The position numbers and the translations under genes were made by a program. This document shows positions 1 through 7,744 of a stretch of DNA of 43,079 bases, one piece after another. The DNA is from CAYSUS01 sp964434165 (lineage in GTDB: Bacteria > Planctomycetota > Planctomycetia > Pirellulales > Thermoguttaceae): positions 1-43,079 of the forward strand of contig CAYSUS010000064.1 in assembly GCA_964434165.1 (NCBI GenBank), given 5' to 3'. The number at the start of each line of letters is the position of its first letter. Within the stretch, counting starts at the first letter, position 1. The notes beneath the pieces are model-generated. The model searched no databases. It was not told where the DNA came from and saw nothing but the letters and a program-made list of their open reading frames with translations.

Positions 1-68
1 GATGAAACCCCACAACCCTCCATAAGTTCCGCTAACTCTGAATCAGAACACTAGCAGTCCGCTTGACC

Positions 69-812
69 ATGTCCGATGTCGAGGAGTGGTCACCACGGAT
101 GAAGGGGCCACAAACACACACGAAGACTGTCGCGCCGCCGATCGACGTTCCCGTCTACGAAGACCTCTTGAACCGCGATCCGAGGCGGGCATTGAGCGAG
201 GGAAGCCGGCGTTTCGAGGAAGAGAGCGCGGTCTTCAAGGCCCTCCACAACATCGCCTCTCGCCTCAACTCGCTCGGGATTCCCTATGCGGTCTTGGGCG
301 GCATGGCGCTATTTCGGCACGGCCTGCGCCGGTTCACGGAGCACGTCGACCTCCTCGTCACGAAAGGGGACCTCAAGGTCATCCACGAGAAGCTGGAAGG
401 TGTCGGCTACGTTCCGCCGTCTTCGGGAAGCAAGCGTCTCAGAGATGCGCAGGTCGGCGTCAGAATCGAATTCCTGAGGACGGGCGACTATCCGGGAGAC
501 GGCAAGCCGAAGCCGGTCTCGTTTCCCGACCCGCGGCACGTGAGCTTTGAGGCGGACGGGATCAGCTACATCAGTCTTCCAAATCTGGTGGAGCTCAAGC
601 TCGCCTCCGGAATGACCAATCCGGGCAGGCTCAAAGACCTCGCCGACGTGCTGGAGCTCATCAAGATACTCGATCTCCCAGCTGACTTTGCCAGTCAGTT
701 GGACCCTTTCGTACGAGGCAAGTTCAAGGAATTGTGGAAGGCAGGAAGGGATGCCTCATCACCGGGCGAAATAGACGGAAGACCGCGGATGCGAGATCGA
801 TCGACGACATGA
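69..812 (+). CDS. Nucleotidyltransferase-fold protein (AbiEii/DUF6036-like)
   Basis: The 247-aa protein carries the sequence LGGMALFRHG followed by RRFTEHVDLLV at about residues 76-97. This is the G-G-x-A...H-G...R-x-T-x-D-V-D-L-L signature of small nucleotidyltransferase-fold proteins such as the AbiEii/DUF6036 and MNT antitoxin-like groups. The first aspartate of the usual D-x-D metal pair is a histidine here (H92-V-D94), so catalysis may be lost or altered. The C-terminal half (LPNLVELKLASG, then RLKDLADVLELIK) matches the family's helical part. The start is uncertain: TTG at 63, ATG at 69 and ATG at 99 are all possible, and GAGGAG at 81-86 lies 12 nt before the last. The stop overlaps the next gene's ATG. 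The family assignment rests on motif recognition; cellular role unknown. Confidence 0.6.
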   Translation: MSDVEEWSPRMKGPQTHTKTVAPPIDVPVYEDLLNRDPRRALSEGSRRFEEESAVFKALHNIASRLNSLGIPYAVLGGMALFRHGLRRFTEHVDLLVTKGDLKVIHEKLEGVGYVPPSSGSKRLRDAQVGVRIEFLRTGDYPGDGKPKPVSFPDPRHVSFEADGISYISLPNLVELKLASGMTNPGRLKDLADVLELIKILDLPADFASQLDPFVRGKFKELWKAGRDASSPGEIDGRPRMRDRSTT

Positions 813-1033
813 TCGACCTCTCGCGCTCCGCGGCCGATCGCCTCGATCGGATGCGGAAGGATGTAGTAGTCCTCGAAGGAGATGACGGAATCGGCGACGA
901 CTCCGCCCGTCTCGTGACCATGGATTCGAAGATCGCCGAGAAGTACGGTCTGATTGACGAGTCGGAGTACTGGGAGGGTGAAGACGACCGCCCTGACGGC
1001 AGCCCACCTTACGCCGATTCTCCCGGCATGTGA
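809..1033 (+). CDS. Small acidic protein coupled to the nucleotidyltransferase gene
   Basis: This 74-aa open frame starts at an ATG that overlaps the upstream stop as ATGA (809-812), a classic arrangement for translational coupling. The peptide is rich in Asp and Glu, with a helical, basic N-terminus (SRSAADRLDRMRK) and an acidic middle (VVLEGDD, then SEYWEGEDD). I do not recognise a family. The tight overlap with a nucleotidyltransferase-fold gene recalls two-gene toxin-antitoxin or partner modules, but no HEPN motif (R-x4-6-H) is visible, so that role is conjecture. An in-frame ATG at 734 would give a longer form reading through the upstream gene; the ATGA start is preferred because it removes most of the overlap. 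Confidence 0.55.
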   Translation: MIDLSRSAADRLDRMRKDVVVLEGDDGIGDDSARLVTMDSKIAEKYGLIDESEYWEGEDDRPDGSPPYADSPGM

Positions 1034-1129
1034 TCGTGCAGGCTGCAATTGCGCGAGGCGGCGCGGCCAGGGGGCGGAATAGGGTTCTGCGCGTATAGAA
1101 GCCCCGGTCTTGATAAGGGAGGATGGAGG

Positions 1130-3346
1130 ATGCGAACGCAAGGCGCTGTGAATTGCTGGACTTCGCTGATCGTCGCCGCACTGGCCTGTTCTGGGGCGGG
1201 CGCCGCCGACTGGCCCAACTTCCTCGGCGACGGCGACCGAACTCCGCCGAAGCAAGGCCAGGCCCTGGTAGATCACCTGGACGATGCCCCGGTCCTCTGG
1301 GAGCTTAAGCACCCTATGGGCGTGGGCAAGGGGCTCTATCCCGGACACATGAGGCTCGCGCGCGAACATGGCATCGAGCCGTTCTACGCCGGCGCGGCGA
1401 GCCCCGTGGTGGCCGGCGGCACGGTGTACGTCTCCTACTACAAGCCGGACGGAAAGGTCCGCGCGAAGGTCGAGCCCTGGCGCACGGTCAGCGAGCCGAA
1501 GGAGTTCCTGCCCGACTGGTTCTTCAGCGTCACGGCCGACGACATCCTCGTGGCCGTCGACGCCGAGACCGGCAAGATCAAGTGGGAGAAGAGCGAGAAG
1601 GGAAAGGGCCACAACCGGCTGGGCCACAAGCGCGGCCATTGGTGTGTTTCTCCCGTGGTGGCCGACGGCCGCGTGTTCAGCATGGGCACGGCCGGCCGGC
1701 TCTACGCCTACGACGCGGCAAGCGGCGAGAAGCTGTGGGAAACGATCGCCGTGCCGTCCCTGCAGGAGCAGCTCAGGGAGCACCTCCAGTCCAAGAAGCT
1801 CTGCTGGAAGGCGAGCGAGAAGTCCTCGCTGGTCGTGGTGGGTGATACGGTGATCGTCCCGCGCGAGGGGCTCTTTGCATTCGACGTGAAGACCGGCAAG
1901 GAGCGATGGAAGATCAGCGACCGAATCATCTCGCGCCACGCCACGCCCGTCCCCTGGTACCACGACGGCCGCGACTACTTCGTGGTCAACGACGGCCGCG
2001 GGACCGTGCGCCTTGTCGACCCGCGCGACGGGAGCGTGCTCTGGACCCACGAGGGTCTCGGCGAGCAGATTGGCTCGCTGAACGTGACCGGCGACGTGGT
2101 GACGCTCAACGCGCGGAGCAAGAAGTCGAGCGACAAGAAGAAGAACGGGCTGTTCGGGGCCTATCGCCTGACCACGTCGGGCCTGGAGCCGCTGTGGACT
2201 TTGCCGGATAGGCCCGAGTACCGTCACTCCTGGACCCTCGACCGGGGCGCCGAGCGAAGGGCCTCGATCCAGGACGGCCGCGTGTTCCTCGTCGTCGGGC
2301 TGGAGGAGGATCGCCTGATGGTGGCTGACCTCAAGAGCGGCAGGATCCTGTCGGAAGAGGTCGTCCACCGCGCGCACGCGCCGTATCTGATGGAAGACCG
2401 CCTGCTGCTGTTCCACGATCGGGCGCATACCGATCCCGTGGTGGCTTCGTGGTGGTCGATCGAGGGCGATCCCAAGCCGCTGCACGGGCCGGTCGGTTTC
2501 GGCCCGCGCACGATCACGGCCTACGAGGTGCCCATCGAGTGGCCTTACGTCGATGGCCGGCTCTACGCGCGGACGCTCAAGGGGCTGGCATGCTTCGACC
2601 TCCGCAAGCCGGCCGACACGCCGGAGAACCAGACCCTGCACCTGACGCTCCCGGCCAAGGTGATCGGTGGCGGTTCCGACGTCCACGTCACGCTCACTCA
2701 GCGAAACGGCAAGCTCACCCACGGGGGTTTCCGCGAAGCGCGACGCCTGCATGCGATCGATACATCGCAGGCCAAGTGGGACGGCGCGCGTCTGACCGGC
2801 ACGCTGCGGATCGACGCGAACGCCTACCGGCGGTTCGGCGAGTACGAGGTGGACGCCACGTTGGGCGAAGACGGCCACCTGGAGGGCACGGTCACCGGCC
2901 GCGCGGCCGCCCTGCGCAAGCCGATCAAGCTCCGTGGGGACATCACCGCCATGCCTCGGCAGGCGCACTGGATGCCGCCCTGCACGCACGTGCTGGAGCT
3001 GGACCGCGCCGCCTTTCAGCAGGGAGGCAGGCCCGGGCGCCTGCTGTTGTTCCTCACGATCGACCAGGGCCGGCTGGAATGCGTGGACGGCTTCGCCGAC
3101 CAGACCACGCAGGCCCGGCCCGTCGTGGACGCCGAGGAGCTCGCCCTCGACGACGGCCGCCTGACCGGCACGGTCAGGGTCCGCTATCGGGCCGACGAAT
3201 GGGCCCAGCCGCTTTCCGAAGCGAGCGGCACGGCCGCGGGCGAGTACCGCCTCGAAGCCCGGACTATCGCCTCGGGCAGGGCCGGCTCGTACGAGGGCGT
3301 TTACGGGATCGCCTGGTCGGTGACCGCGCCGCTGGCTGCGCCGTGA
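1130..3346 (+). CDS. Secreted PQQ-binding-like beta-propeller protein
   Basis: The 738-aa protein has a Sec signal peptide (MRTQGAVNCWTSLIV... cut after about A25) followed by DWPNFLG, the planctomycete version of the W-P-x-F-x-G opening of PQQ-like propellers. Propeller repeats of the type V/YAxDxxTGxxxWE recur: VAVDAETGKIKWE, YAYDAASGEKLWE, FAFDVKTGKERWK and LVDPRDGSVLWTHEG. The last third (from about residue 500) is a different, beta-rich region without such repeats. No residues for PQQ-dependent dehydrogenase activity are evident, so a structural or binding role is as likely as an enzymatic one. The start is set by a strong Shine-Dalgarno AAGGGAGG at 1115-1122, 7 nt before the ATG. The gene faces the DUF1080 gene tail to tail with only 36 bp between them. 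Confidence 0.82.
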   Translation: MRTQGAVNCWTSLIVAALACSGAGAADWPNFLGDGDRTPPKQGQALVDHLDDAPVLWELKHPMGVGKGLYPGHMRLAREHGIEPFYAGAASPVVAGGTVYVSYYKPDGKVRAKVEPWRTVSEPKEFLPDWFFSVTADDILVAVDAETGKIKWEKSEKGKGHNRLGHKRGHWCVSPVVADGRVFSMGTAGRLYAYDAASGEKLWETIAVPSLQEQLREHLQSKKLCWKASEKSSLVVVGDTVIVPREGLFAFDVKTGKERWKISDRIISRHATPVPWYHDGRDYFVVNDGRGTVRLVDPRDGSVLWTHEGLGEQIGSLNVTGDVVTLNARSKKSSDKKKNGLFGAYRLTTSGLEPLWTLPDRPEYRHSWTLDRGAERRASIQDGRVFLVVGLEEDRLMVADLKSGRILSEEVVHRAHAPYLMEDRLLLFHDRAHTDPVVASWWSIEGDPKPLHGPVGFGPRTITAYEVPIEWPYVDGRLYARTLKGLACFDLRKPADTPENQTLHLTLPAKVIGGGSDVHVTLTQRNGKLTHGGFREARRLHAIDTSQAKWDGARLTGTLRIDANAYRRFGEYEVDATLGEDGHLEGTVTGRAAALRKPIKLRGDITAMPRQAHWMPPCTHVLELDRAAFQQGGRPGRLLLFLTIDQGRLECVDGFADQTTQARPVVDAEELALDDGRLTGTVRVRYRADEWAQPLSEASGTAAGEYRLEARTIASGRAGSYEGVYGIAWSVTAPLAAP

Positions 3347-3382
3347 CGGCCCGCCACCGGCGTCCTTCCTCGCGGCTTCGGG

Positions 3383-4486
3383 CTACTCGTCCGTCGGCAG
3401 CTCCTTGATCCAGATGTTGCGGAAGTCGACTGGATCGCCGTGGTGCTGGAGCGTGATGCGACCCGGCGTCTTCGCCTCGGGCTTTTCGCGCCGCCTCTTC
3501 AGCGCGCCCTCGGAGCAGGGCAGCTCGACGTCCGTGTGGATCCGCCGGCCGTTGTGGTCCACGGTGATCCGGGGCTTGGCAACCAGGTTGCCATCGTCGT
3601 CGAACTTCGGGCCGTGATAGGTGATGTCGTAGCTCTGCCACTGCCCGGGCGGGGCGCACATGTTGACCTTAGGCGCCTCCTTGTTGTAGATCGCCCCGCA
3701 CTCATCCCAGTAGCCGGGCAGGCCATAGCTGTCGAGGATCTGGACCTCATAGAACTCGAACTCCTCGATGATCACGCCGCTGTTCGCCCGGGTCTGCCCC
3801 TGGGCCGCCGCTAAGAGGGGCAGGCGGAACTCCAGGTGGAGGTGGAATGCGGGAAACGCCCGACGCGTGCGCATCGCCGCTCCGAAGCTGTGCTCCTCCA
3901 GCGGCGGCCAGACGCGAACGAAATCGTCGATCCGCTTCCAGGGAATATCCTTCACGCCACCGCGGCCGTCCGATTCCCACTTGTCGAGATCGCCTCCGTC
4001 GAAGAGCACCGTGGCTTCCGCAGGCGGCTTGGCCCCGAGATGCGGCGAGAGCCGCTCGGCCTTCTCGAGCGTGAAGGCCGTGGGCTTGCCGCGGAACCGC
4101 CCCGTGCCGGTGAATCCGTCGGGCTTGATCTGGCCGGACCAACCTTGCTCGTCGAATCGCAGCGAGCTTCCGTCCGACTTCGCAGACACCACCGCGAAGG
4201 CCGGGCAGCGGTGGTCGAACGCCGGCAGGAAGCGGATCGTGTACTTTGCCTGTCCGCGCGGGATCACCTGGGCCACGAGGTTCTGCGGCCAGCCCTTGGC
4301 CCAACGGCCCTGCCAGTCGCCCAGGAAGGGATCCTCGCGCGCCTTGTCGCCGGGGATCACCTTGACCGCCGCGGCCGACTCGGCTTGGGCCGTATCCGCC
4401 GCGTCGGCGCGACGCGACGCGGGTACGTGGAGAACCGCCGTTAGGATGCCGGCCAGCAGGATGGCGGGAACGGAATTTGCTTTCAT
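3383..4486 (-). CDS. DUF1080 protein (3-keto-disaccharide hydrolase family)
   Basis: The 367-aa protein has a signal peptide (MKANSVPAILLAGILTAVL) and, from about residue 160, a DUF1080 (PF06439) concanavalin-like fold: VLFDGGDLDKWES, NSGVIIEE, YEVQILDSYG, CGAIYNKEAPKVN, and a C-terminal GRITLQHHGDPVDFRNIWIKEL. These are the hallmark strings of the family, now often named 3-keto-disaccharide hydrolase because members cleave glycosides pre-oxidised at C3. The N-terminal 150 residues form an extra domain that contains DWQGRW. The preceding minus-strand gene encodes a Tat-exported Gfo/Idh oxidoreductase, which could supply the oxidation step (inference). AGGAG at 4498-4502 lies 11 nt upstream of the chosen ATG. 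A longer frame up to 4618 exists but would bury the signal peptide. Confidence 0.85.
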   Translation of the reverse strand: MKANSVPAILLAGILTAVLHVPASRRADAADTAQAESAAAVKVIPGDKAREDPFLGDWQGRWAKGWPQNLVAQVIPRGQAKYTIRFLPAFDHRCPAFAVVSAKSDGSSLRFDEQGWSGQIKPDGFTGTGRFRGKPTAFTLEKAERLSPHLGAKPPAEATVLFDGGDLDKWESDGRGGVKDIPWKRIDDFVRVWPPLEEHSFGAAMRTRRAFPAFHLHLEFRLPLLAAAQGQTRANSGVIIEEFEFYEVQILDSYGLPGYWDECGAIYNKEAPKVNMCAPPGQWQSYDITYHGPKFDDDGNLVAKPRITVDHNGRRIHTDVELPCSEGALKRRREKPEAKTPGRITLQHHGDPVDFRNIWIKELPTDE

Positions 4487-4540
4487 GATGGATGTCGCTC
4501 CTATGCTGTAGCTTCGCGTGGCACAACACCTCTCTCGTAG

Positions 4541-4561
4541 GCGAGTCTCTCCGAGACTCGC
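4541..4561. repeat. Perfect 9-bp hairpin between Gfo/Idh and DUF1080 genes
   Basis: GCGAGTCTC, a TCC loop, then GAGACTCGC make a perfect 9-bp stem with a 3-nt loop in the 151-bp gap between two minus-strand genes. No T-run follows on either strand, so a classical intrinsic terminator is unlikely. From memory, similar GAGTCTC/GAGACTC palindromes recur between genes in planctomycetes, which would suggest a REP-type element. The copy number in this genome cannot be seen from the window. Confidence 0.6.
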
Positions 4562-4637
4562 GCCGTGTAGCGCCGGCCATGTGCCGGTAGCGGATACCAT
4601 CATACCATCGCACGACACCGGCCTGGGACAGACTGGC

Positions 4638-5978
4638 CTACGAACACGCCGGATACTCCCACGGATCGCGGTACGCGCGCTTCAGCAGCATGTTGGCCTT
4701 CGCGTCGCCGGGGCACTCTTCCTTCTCGCCGTCCCAGACCACGCTGCGGCCGAGTTTCCAGGAGAGCATTCCGAGCAGGCTGAGCGTGGTCGAGTGGTGG
4801 CCGATCTCGATGTCGCACACCGGACGGCGTTTCTTCTGGATCGCATCGATGAAGTCGGCCCACAGCTCGGGCACGTTCTGCGCGCCGGGCTTGTGGAACT
4901 GCGGGTCTTCATGGATGACGGGATCGCTCTTTTCGCGCGGGTAGAAGGTCCAGCCTTCGCCCCAGCCCACGTGGCACACGCCCTTGCTGCCGAAGAAGTA
5001 GCAGCCGATTCTCGCCTTCTCCTGGTTGTTGCCGGCATACTGCCGGTGTTCCCAGGTGGCGATGCAGTCGTCGAACTCCCAGTGCACGTCGAGCGTGTCG
5101 GGGGCGTCGGGCACGGCCGTATCGGGCGGGGCGTTCTCGGGCGCAGGCTCGCGAAGATAGACCCCGCCGATCGCGCTGACGCTCTTGGGGTGTTTGTCAT
5201 CGCCGAGGACCCACATGATCTGGTCGGTCCAGTGGACCCAGTCGCCGATCTGGCCGTTGGCATAGGCGAGGAACTGCCGCCACTTCTTCGGGTGGATCGC
5301 CGGGTTGTAGGGGCGATAGGGCGCGGGGCCGCACCACATGTCCCAGTCCAGACCGGCCGGCGGTTCCTCGTTGGGCGTGGGGTCTTCCGGCTGACCAGCG
5401 CCGGCCGCCCCGGCCACGAACGCGCGGACCATGCCGATCTTGCCCGCCCCGCCGGAGGTGAGGAACTTGTAGGCCGAGAGCCCGTGCGGCGTGACGCGGC
5501 GGTGCGTGCCCACCTGCACGACGCGGTTCGCCTCGCGCGCCGCGTTGACCATCGCCCGGCCTTCGAGGATCGTGTGCCCGACCGGCTTCTCCACGTACAC
5601 GTGGGCCCCGGCCTCGCACGCCGCGATGCAGATCAGCGGGTGCCAGTGGTCGGGCGTGGCCACGATGCATATCTCCGGCTTCTCCTTGGCGAGCAGCTCC
5701 CGGTAGTCCTTGTACTGCTTGGGGGTGTTGCCGGCCTTAACCTGGACCAGCTTCACGGCCTCGTTGATCATCTGCTGATCGACGTCGCAGACGGCCACCA
5801 TCTCGACCGAACCGTCGGCCATGGCCATCTCGGAGATGACTTTGCCCCACCAGCCCGAGCCGATCACCGCCGTGCGGTACTTCTTGTTCGGCTTCGGCTG
5901 GGCATGCACGGCGGGCGCGGCCATCGCGAAACCGGCCGCGGCAGACGCCTTGATGAACGAGCGTCGGGAGATGGTCAT
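4638..5978 (-). CDS. Tat-exported Gfo/Idh/MocA family oxidoreductase
   Basis: This 446-aa protein begins with a twin-arginine signal (SRRSFIKASAAAGFAMAAP), then a Rossmann domain (RTAVIGSGWWGKVI; acidic end of strand 2 in AVCDVD). It carries the family strings VATPDHWHP, VYVEKPVGHT (the Lys-Pro of the active site) and QVGTHRR. The C-terminal alpha/beta domain contains WVHWTDQIMWVLGDDKHP. Tat export suggests it folds with NAD(P) in the cytoplasm and works outside it, as glucose-fructose oxidoreductase does. Possible roles are a glycoside 3-dehydrogenase feeding the downstream DUF1080 protein, or a GH109-like glycosidase; the sequence alone does not decide. CTCCT at 5986-5990 (AGGAG on the minus strand) sits 7 nt before the ATG. 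The sulfatase gene ends 159 bp upstream. Confidence 0.88.
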   Translation of the reverse strand: MTISRRSFIKASAAAGFAMAAPAVHAQPKPNKKYRTAVIGSGWWGKVISEMAMADGSVEMVAVCDVDQQMINEAVKLVQVKAGNTPKQYKDYRELLAKEKPEICIVATPDHWHPLICIAACEAGAHVYVEKPVGHTILEGRAMVNAAREANRVVQVGTHRRVTPHGLSAYKFLTSGGAGKIGMVRAFVAGAAGAGQPEDPTPNEEPPAGLDWDMWCGPAPYRPYNPAIHPKKWRQFLAYANGQIGDWVHWTDQIMWVLGDDKHPKSVSAIGGVYLREPAPENAPPDTAVPDAPDTLDVHWEFDDCIATWEHRQYAGNNQEKARIGCYFFGSKGVCHVGWGEGWTFYPREKSDPVIHEDPQFHKPGAQNVPELWADFIDAIQKKRRPVCDIEIGHHSTTLSLLGMLSWKLGRSVVWDGEKEECPGDAKANMLLKRAYRDPWEYPACS

Positions 5979-6109
5979 GGCGGTGCTCCTATGGGGAGGG
6001 GCTTTCGTCGATCGGGACGGTGGGTGGTTCGGCAGTGCCGTCATCGCACTTCGAAGGGGATGGTCCGCTTGCCACGTGGAGCAGCGACACGGGTGGAGAG
6101 GCCACGCGC

Positions 6110-6138
6110 GGCACCCAAACGCGAATCGCTCGCGTGCC
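6110..6138 (-). terminator. Hairpin at the sulfatase stop codon
   Basis: Just past the sulfatase stop, GGCAC (6110-6114) can pair with GTGCC (6134-6138), and inside it ACGCGA (6119-6124) pairs with TCGCGT (6130-6135); the two pairings share two bases, so they compete. The position fits transcription termination or mRNA 3'-end protection, but no T-run follows. Confidence 0.3.
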
Positions 6139-7628
6139 TACCGGTACGTGTACTTCGGCTCGCGTCGCATCCCTTTCGCGCTCTTTGCATAGCGGTCGAG
6201 CAGCTTCTGGTATGTTCCACGAGCCTTTTCGGCGTCGGCCGTGCCCGTGCCGGGCTTGATGGGGCGCAGCTCCTCCAGATCCGCGTCCAGGTCGTAGAAG
6301 CGGCCGTCGCCGTAGAGCTTGTAGCGGGTGCCGCGCACGTAGCGGCAGATCCAGGGCTTCGGTTCTTCGTATTCCACAATCTCGCTGAGGATGCGCTTCC
6401 AGTGCACCGGGTGCGCCCCGCCGTGGAAGTAGATCCACTCGCGCGGGTTGCCCCTTTCTCCGCGAAGCTGCGGCAGGAAGCTGCGGCCGTCGAAGACCTC
6501 GCCCTCCGGCAGCGTCGCCCCGGCGGCCTCGGCGAATGTGGGCAGGAAGTCGGTGAAGTCCGTCAGGTCGTCGCACTGCGAGCCGGGCCGAACCACGGCG
6601 GGCCAGCTCACGATGCAGGGCACGCGCGTAGCGGCCTCCAGGGCCCCGCCCTTGCTGCCCGGCAGGAGCGACTGGCCCTCGGCCACCCGGCCTCGCACGC
6701 CGGGCCCGTTGTCGCTGGTGACCACCAGGAGCGTGTTCTCGCGAATCCCGTGTTTCTCAAGCGTGTCAACCACCCGGCCGATGAGCCGGTCGGCGTAGTG
6801 CATGTTGTCGGCCTCGTAGCGTTTGTCGCCGGTATTGTAGAAGTCGTCGCCCTGGCGCGTGGCGAACTCGCGGATGACCCGCTTCTTCTTCCCGCTCTCC
6901 GGCGAGAACGGCGTGGGCACGAGCGGCGCGTGGCCGAGCTTCATCGGGTAATAGACGAAGAACGGCTCGTCCTTGTGCCGCTCGATGAAGTCGCAGGCGA
7001 AGCGGCAGGCCACGTCCGGGGCGTATTCGCCCTCGAGCTTGACAGCGCCGGGCTGCGTGCCGTCGATGGGCCACTGGTAGTCGCTCTTGCGGCCCTCGAG
7101 CTTCTTCAGGTTGTGCTCCTTGAGATACCCGCCGCTGCCGTGGACCACCACGTGCGGCGACCAGAAGCGGAAACCGTTGACCTGCACGGCCCCCTCGTCG
7201 AAGCCCCGCTCCCAGGGCTCCATGCGGCCCATCATCCACTTGCCCGAAATGCAGGTGGCGTAGCCCGCCTCTTTGAGCACGTGGGCGACCGTGGGCCGAA
7301 CCTCGTTGACGTGGCCGCGGCCCAGGTGCTTGCCCGTGGTGAGCACCTGGCGCGTGGGCGCGCACATCGCGCGGGAGTGGCACTGCGTGAAGACCATCCC
7401 GCCGGCGGCGAGCCTGTCGATGTGGGGCGTGTCGAACGCCACGCCGCCGTAGGGCGAGAAGGCGTTGTAGCCCACGTCGTCCAGGAGGATGAAGACGAGG
7501 TTGGGCCTGGGCGGCTTCGGTGGACCGGCCCCTGCACGGAGGGGCGCCGCGCCCGCCGCGATTGCGGCCAGGATCAGTGCCAGGGCCGCGAACTGCGCAG
7601 ATCGTCCTTCGTCGGGGCCTCGTTTCAT
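6138..7628 (-). CDS. Secreted type I sulfatase
   Basis: This 496-aa arylsulfatase-family enzyme (PF00884) has an N-terminal signal segment, then PRPNLVFILLDDVGYN with the metal-binding pair D50-D51. The formylglycine motif is C89-A-P-T-R followed by QVLTTG, matching C-x-P-[ST]-R, so activation requires oxidation of C89 by a maturase. ISGKWMMG and VVTSDNGPG supply further active-site residues; the usual GKWH histidine is Met here. The enzyme should hydrolyse a sulfate ester in the periplasm or outside the cell. It sits between the GH2-like gene and the Gfo/Idh gene in a co-directional run, which points to a sulfated glycan substrate (inference). The start ATG at 7628 has GAGG upstream. Confidence 0.9.
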   Translation of the reverse strand: MKRGPDEGRSAQFAALALILAAIAAGAAPLRAGAGPPKPPRPNLVFILLDDVGYNAFSPYGGVAFDTPHIDRLAAGGMVFTQCHSRAMCAPTRQVLTTGKHLGRGHVNEVRPTVAHVLKEAGYATCISGKWMMGRMEPWERGFDEGAVQVNGFRFWSPHVVVHGSGGYLKEHNLKKLEGRKSDYQWPIDGTQPGAVKLEGEYAPDVACRFACDFIERHKDEPFFVYYPMKLGHAPLVPTPFSPESGKKKRVIREFATRQGDDFYNTGDKRYEADNMHYADRLIGRVVDTLEKHGIRENTLLVVTSDNGPGVRGRVAEGQSLLPGSKGGALEAATRVPCIVSWPAVVRPGSQCDDLTDFTDFLPTFAEAAGATLPEGEVFDGRSFLPQLRGERGNPREWIYFHGGAHPVHWKRILSEIVEYEEPKPWICRYVRGTRYKLYGDGRFYDLDADLEELRPIKPGTGTADAEKARGTYQKLLDRYAKSAKGMRREPKYTYR

Positions 7629-7744
7629 CTTGCGATGCCTCGGTTCTCAAGTGCGCTGGTTCGTCCGTCGCAGCCGGGGCTTCCGTGCGGCGAACCTCCT
7701 GTGGCGGACTCCTTCGACCAGACGTCGGATTCCCGCACCATCCC

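Noticed and set aside
695..2989. 764-codon open frame on the minus strand
   Set aside because: It is the antisense shadow of the PQQ-like propeller gene and part of the small acidic gene.
4541..4561. Rho-independent terminator
   Set aside because: The hairpin is perfect but no T-run follows on either strand.
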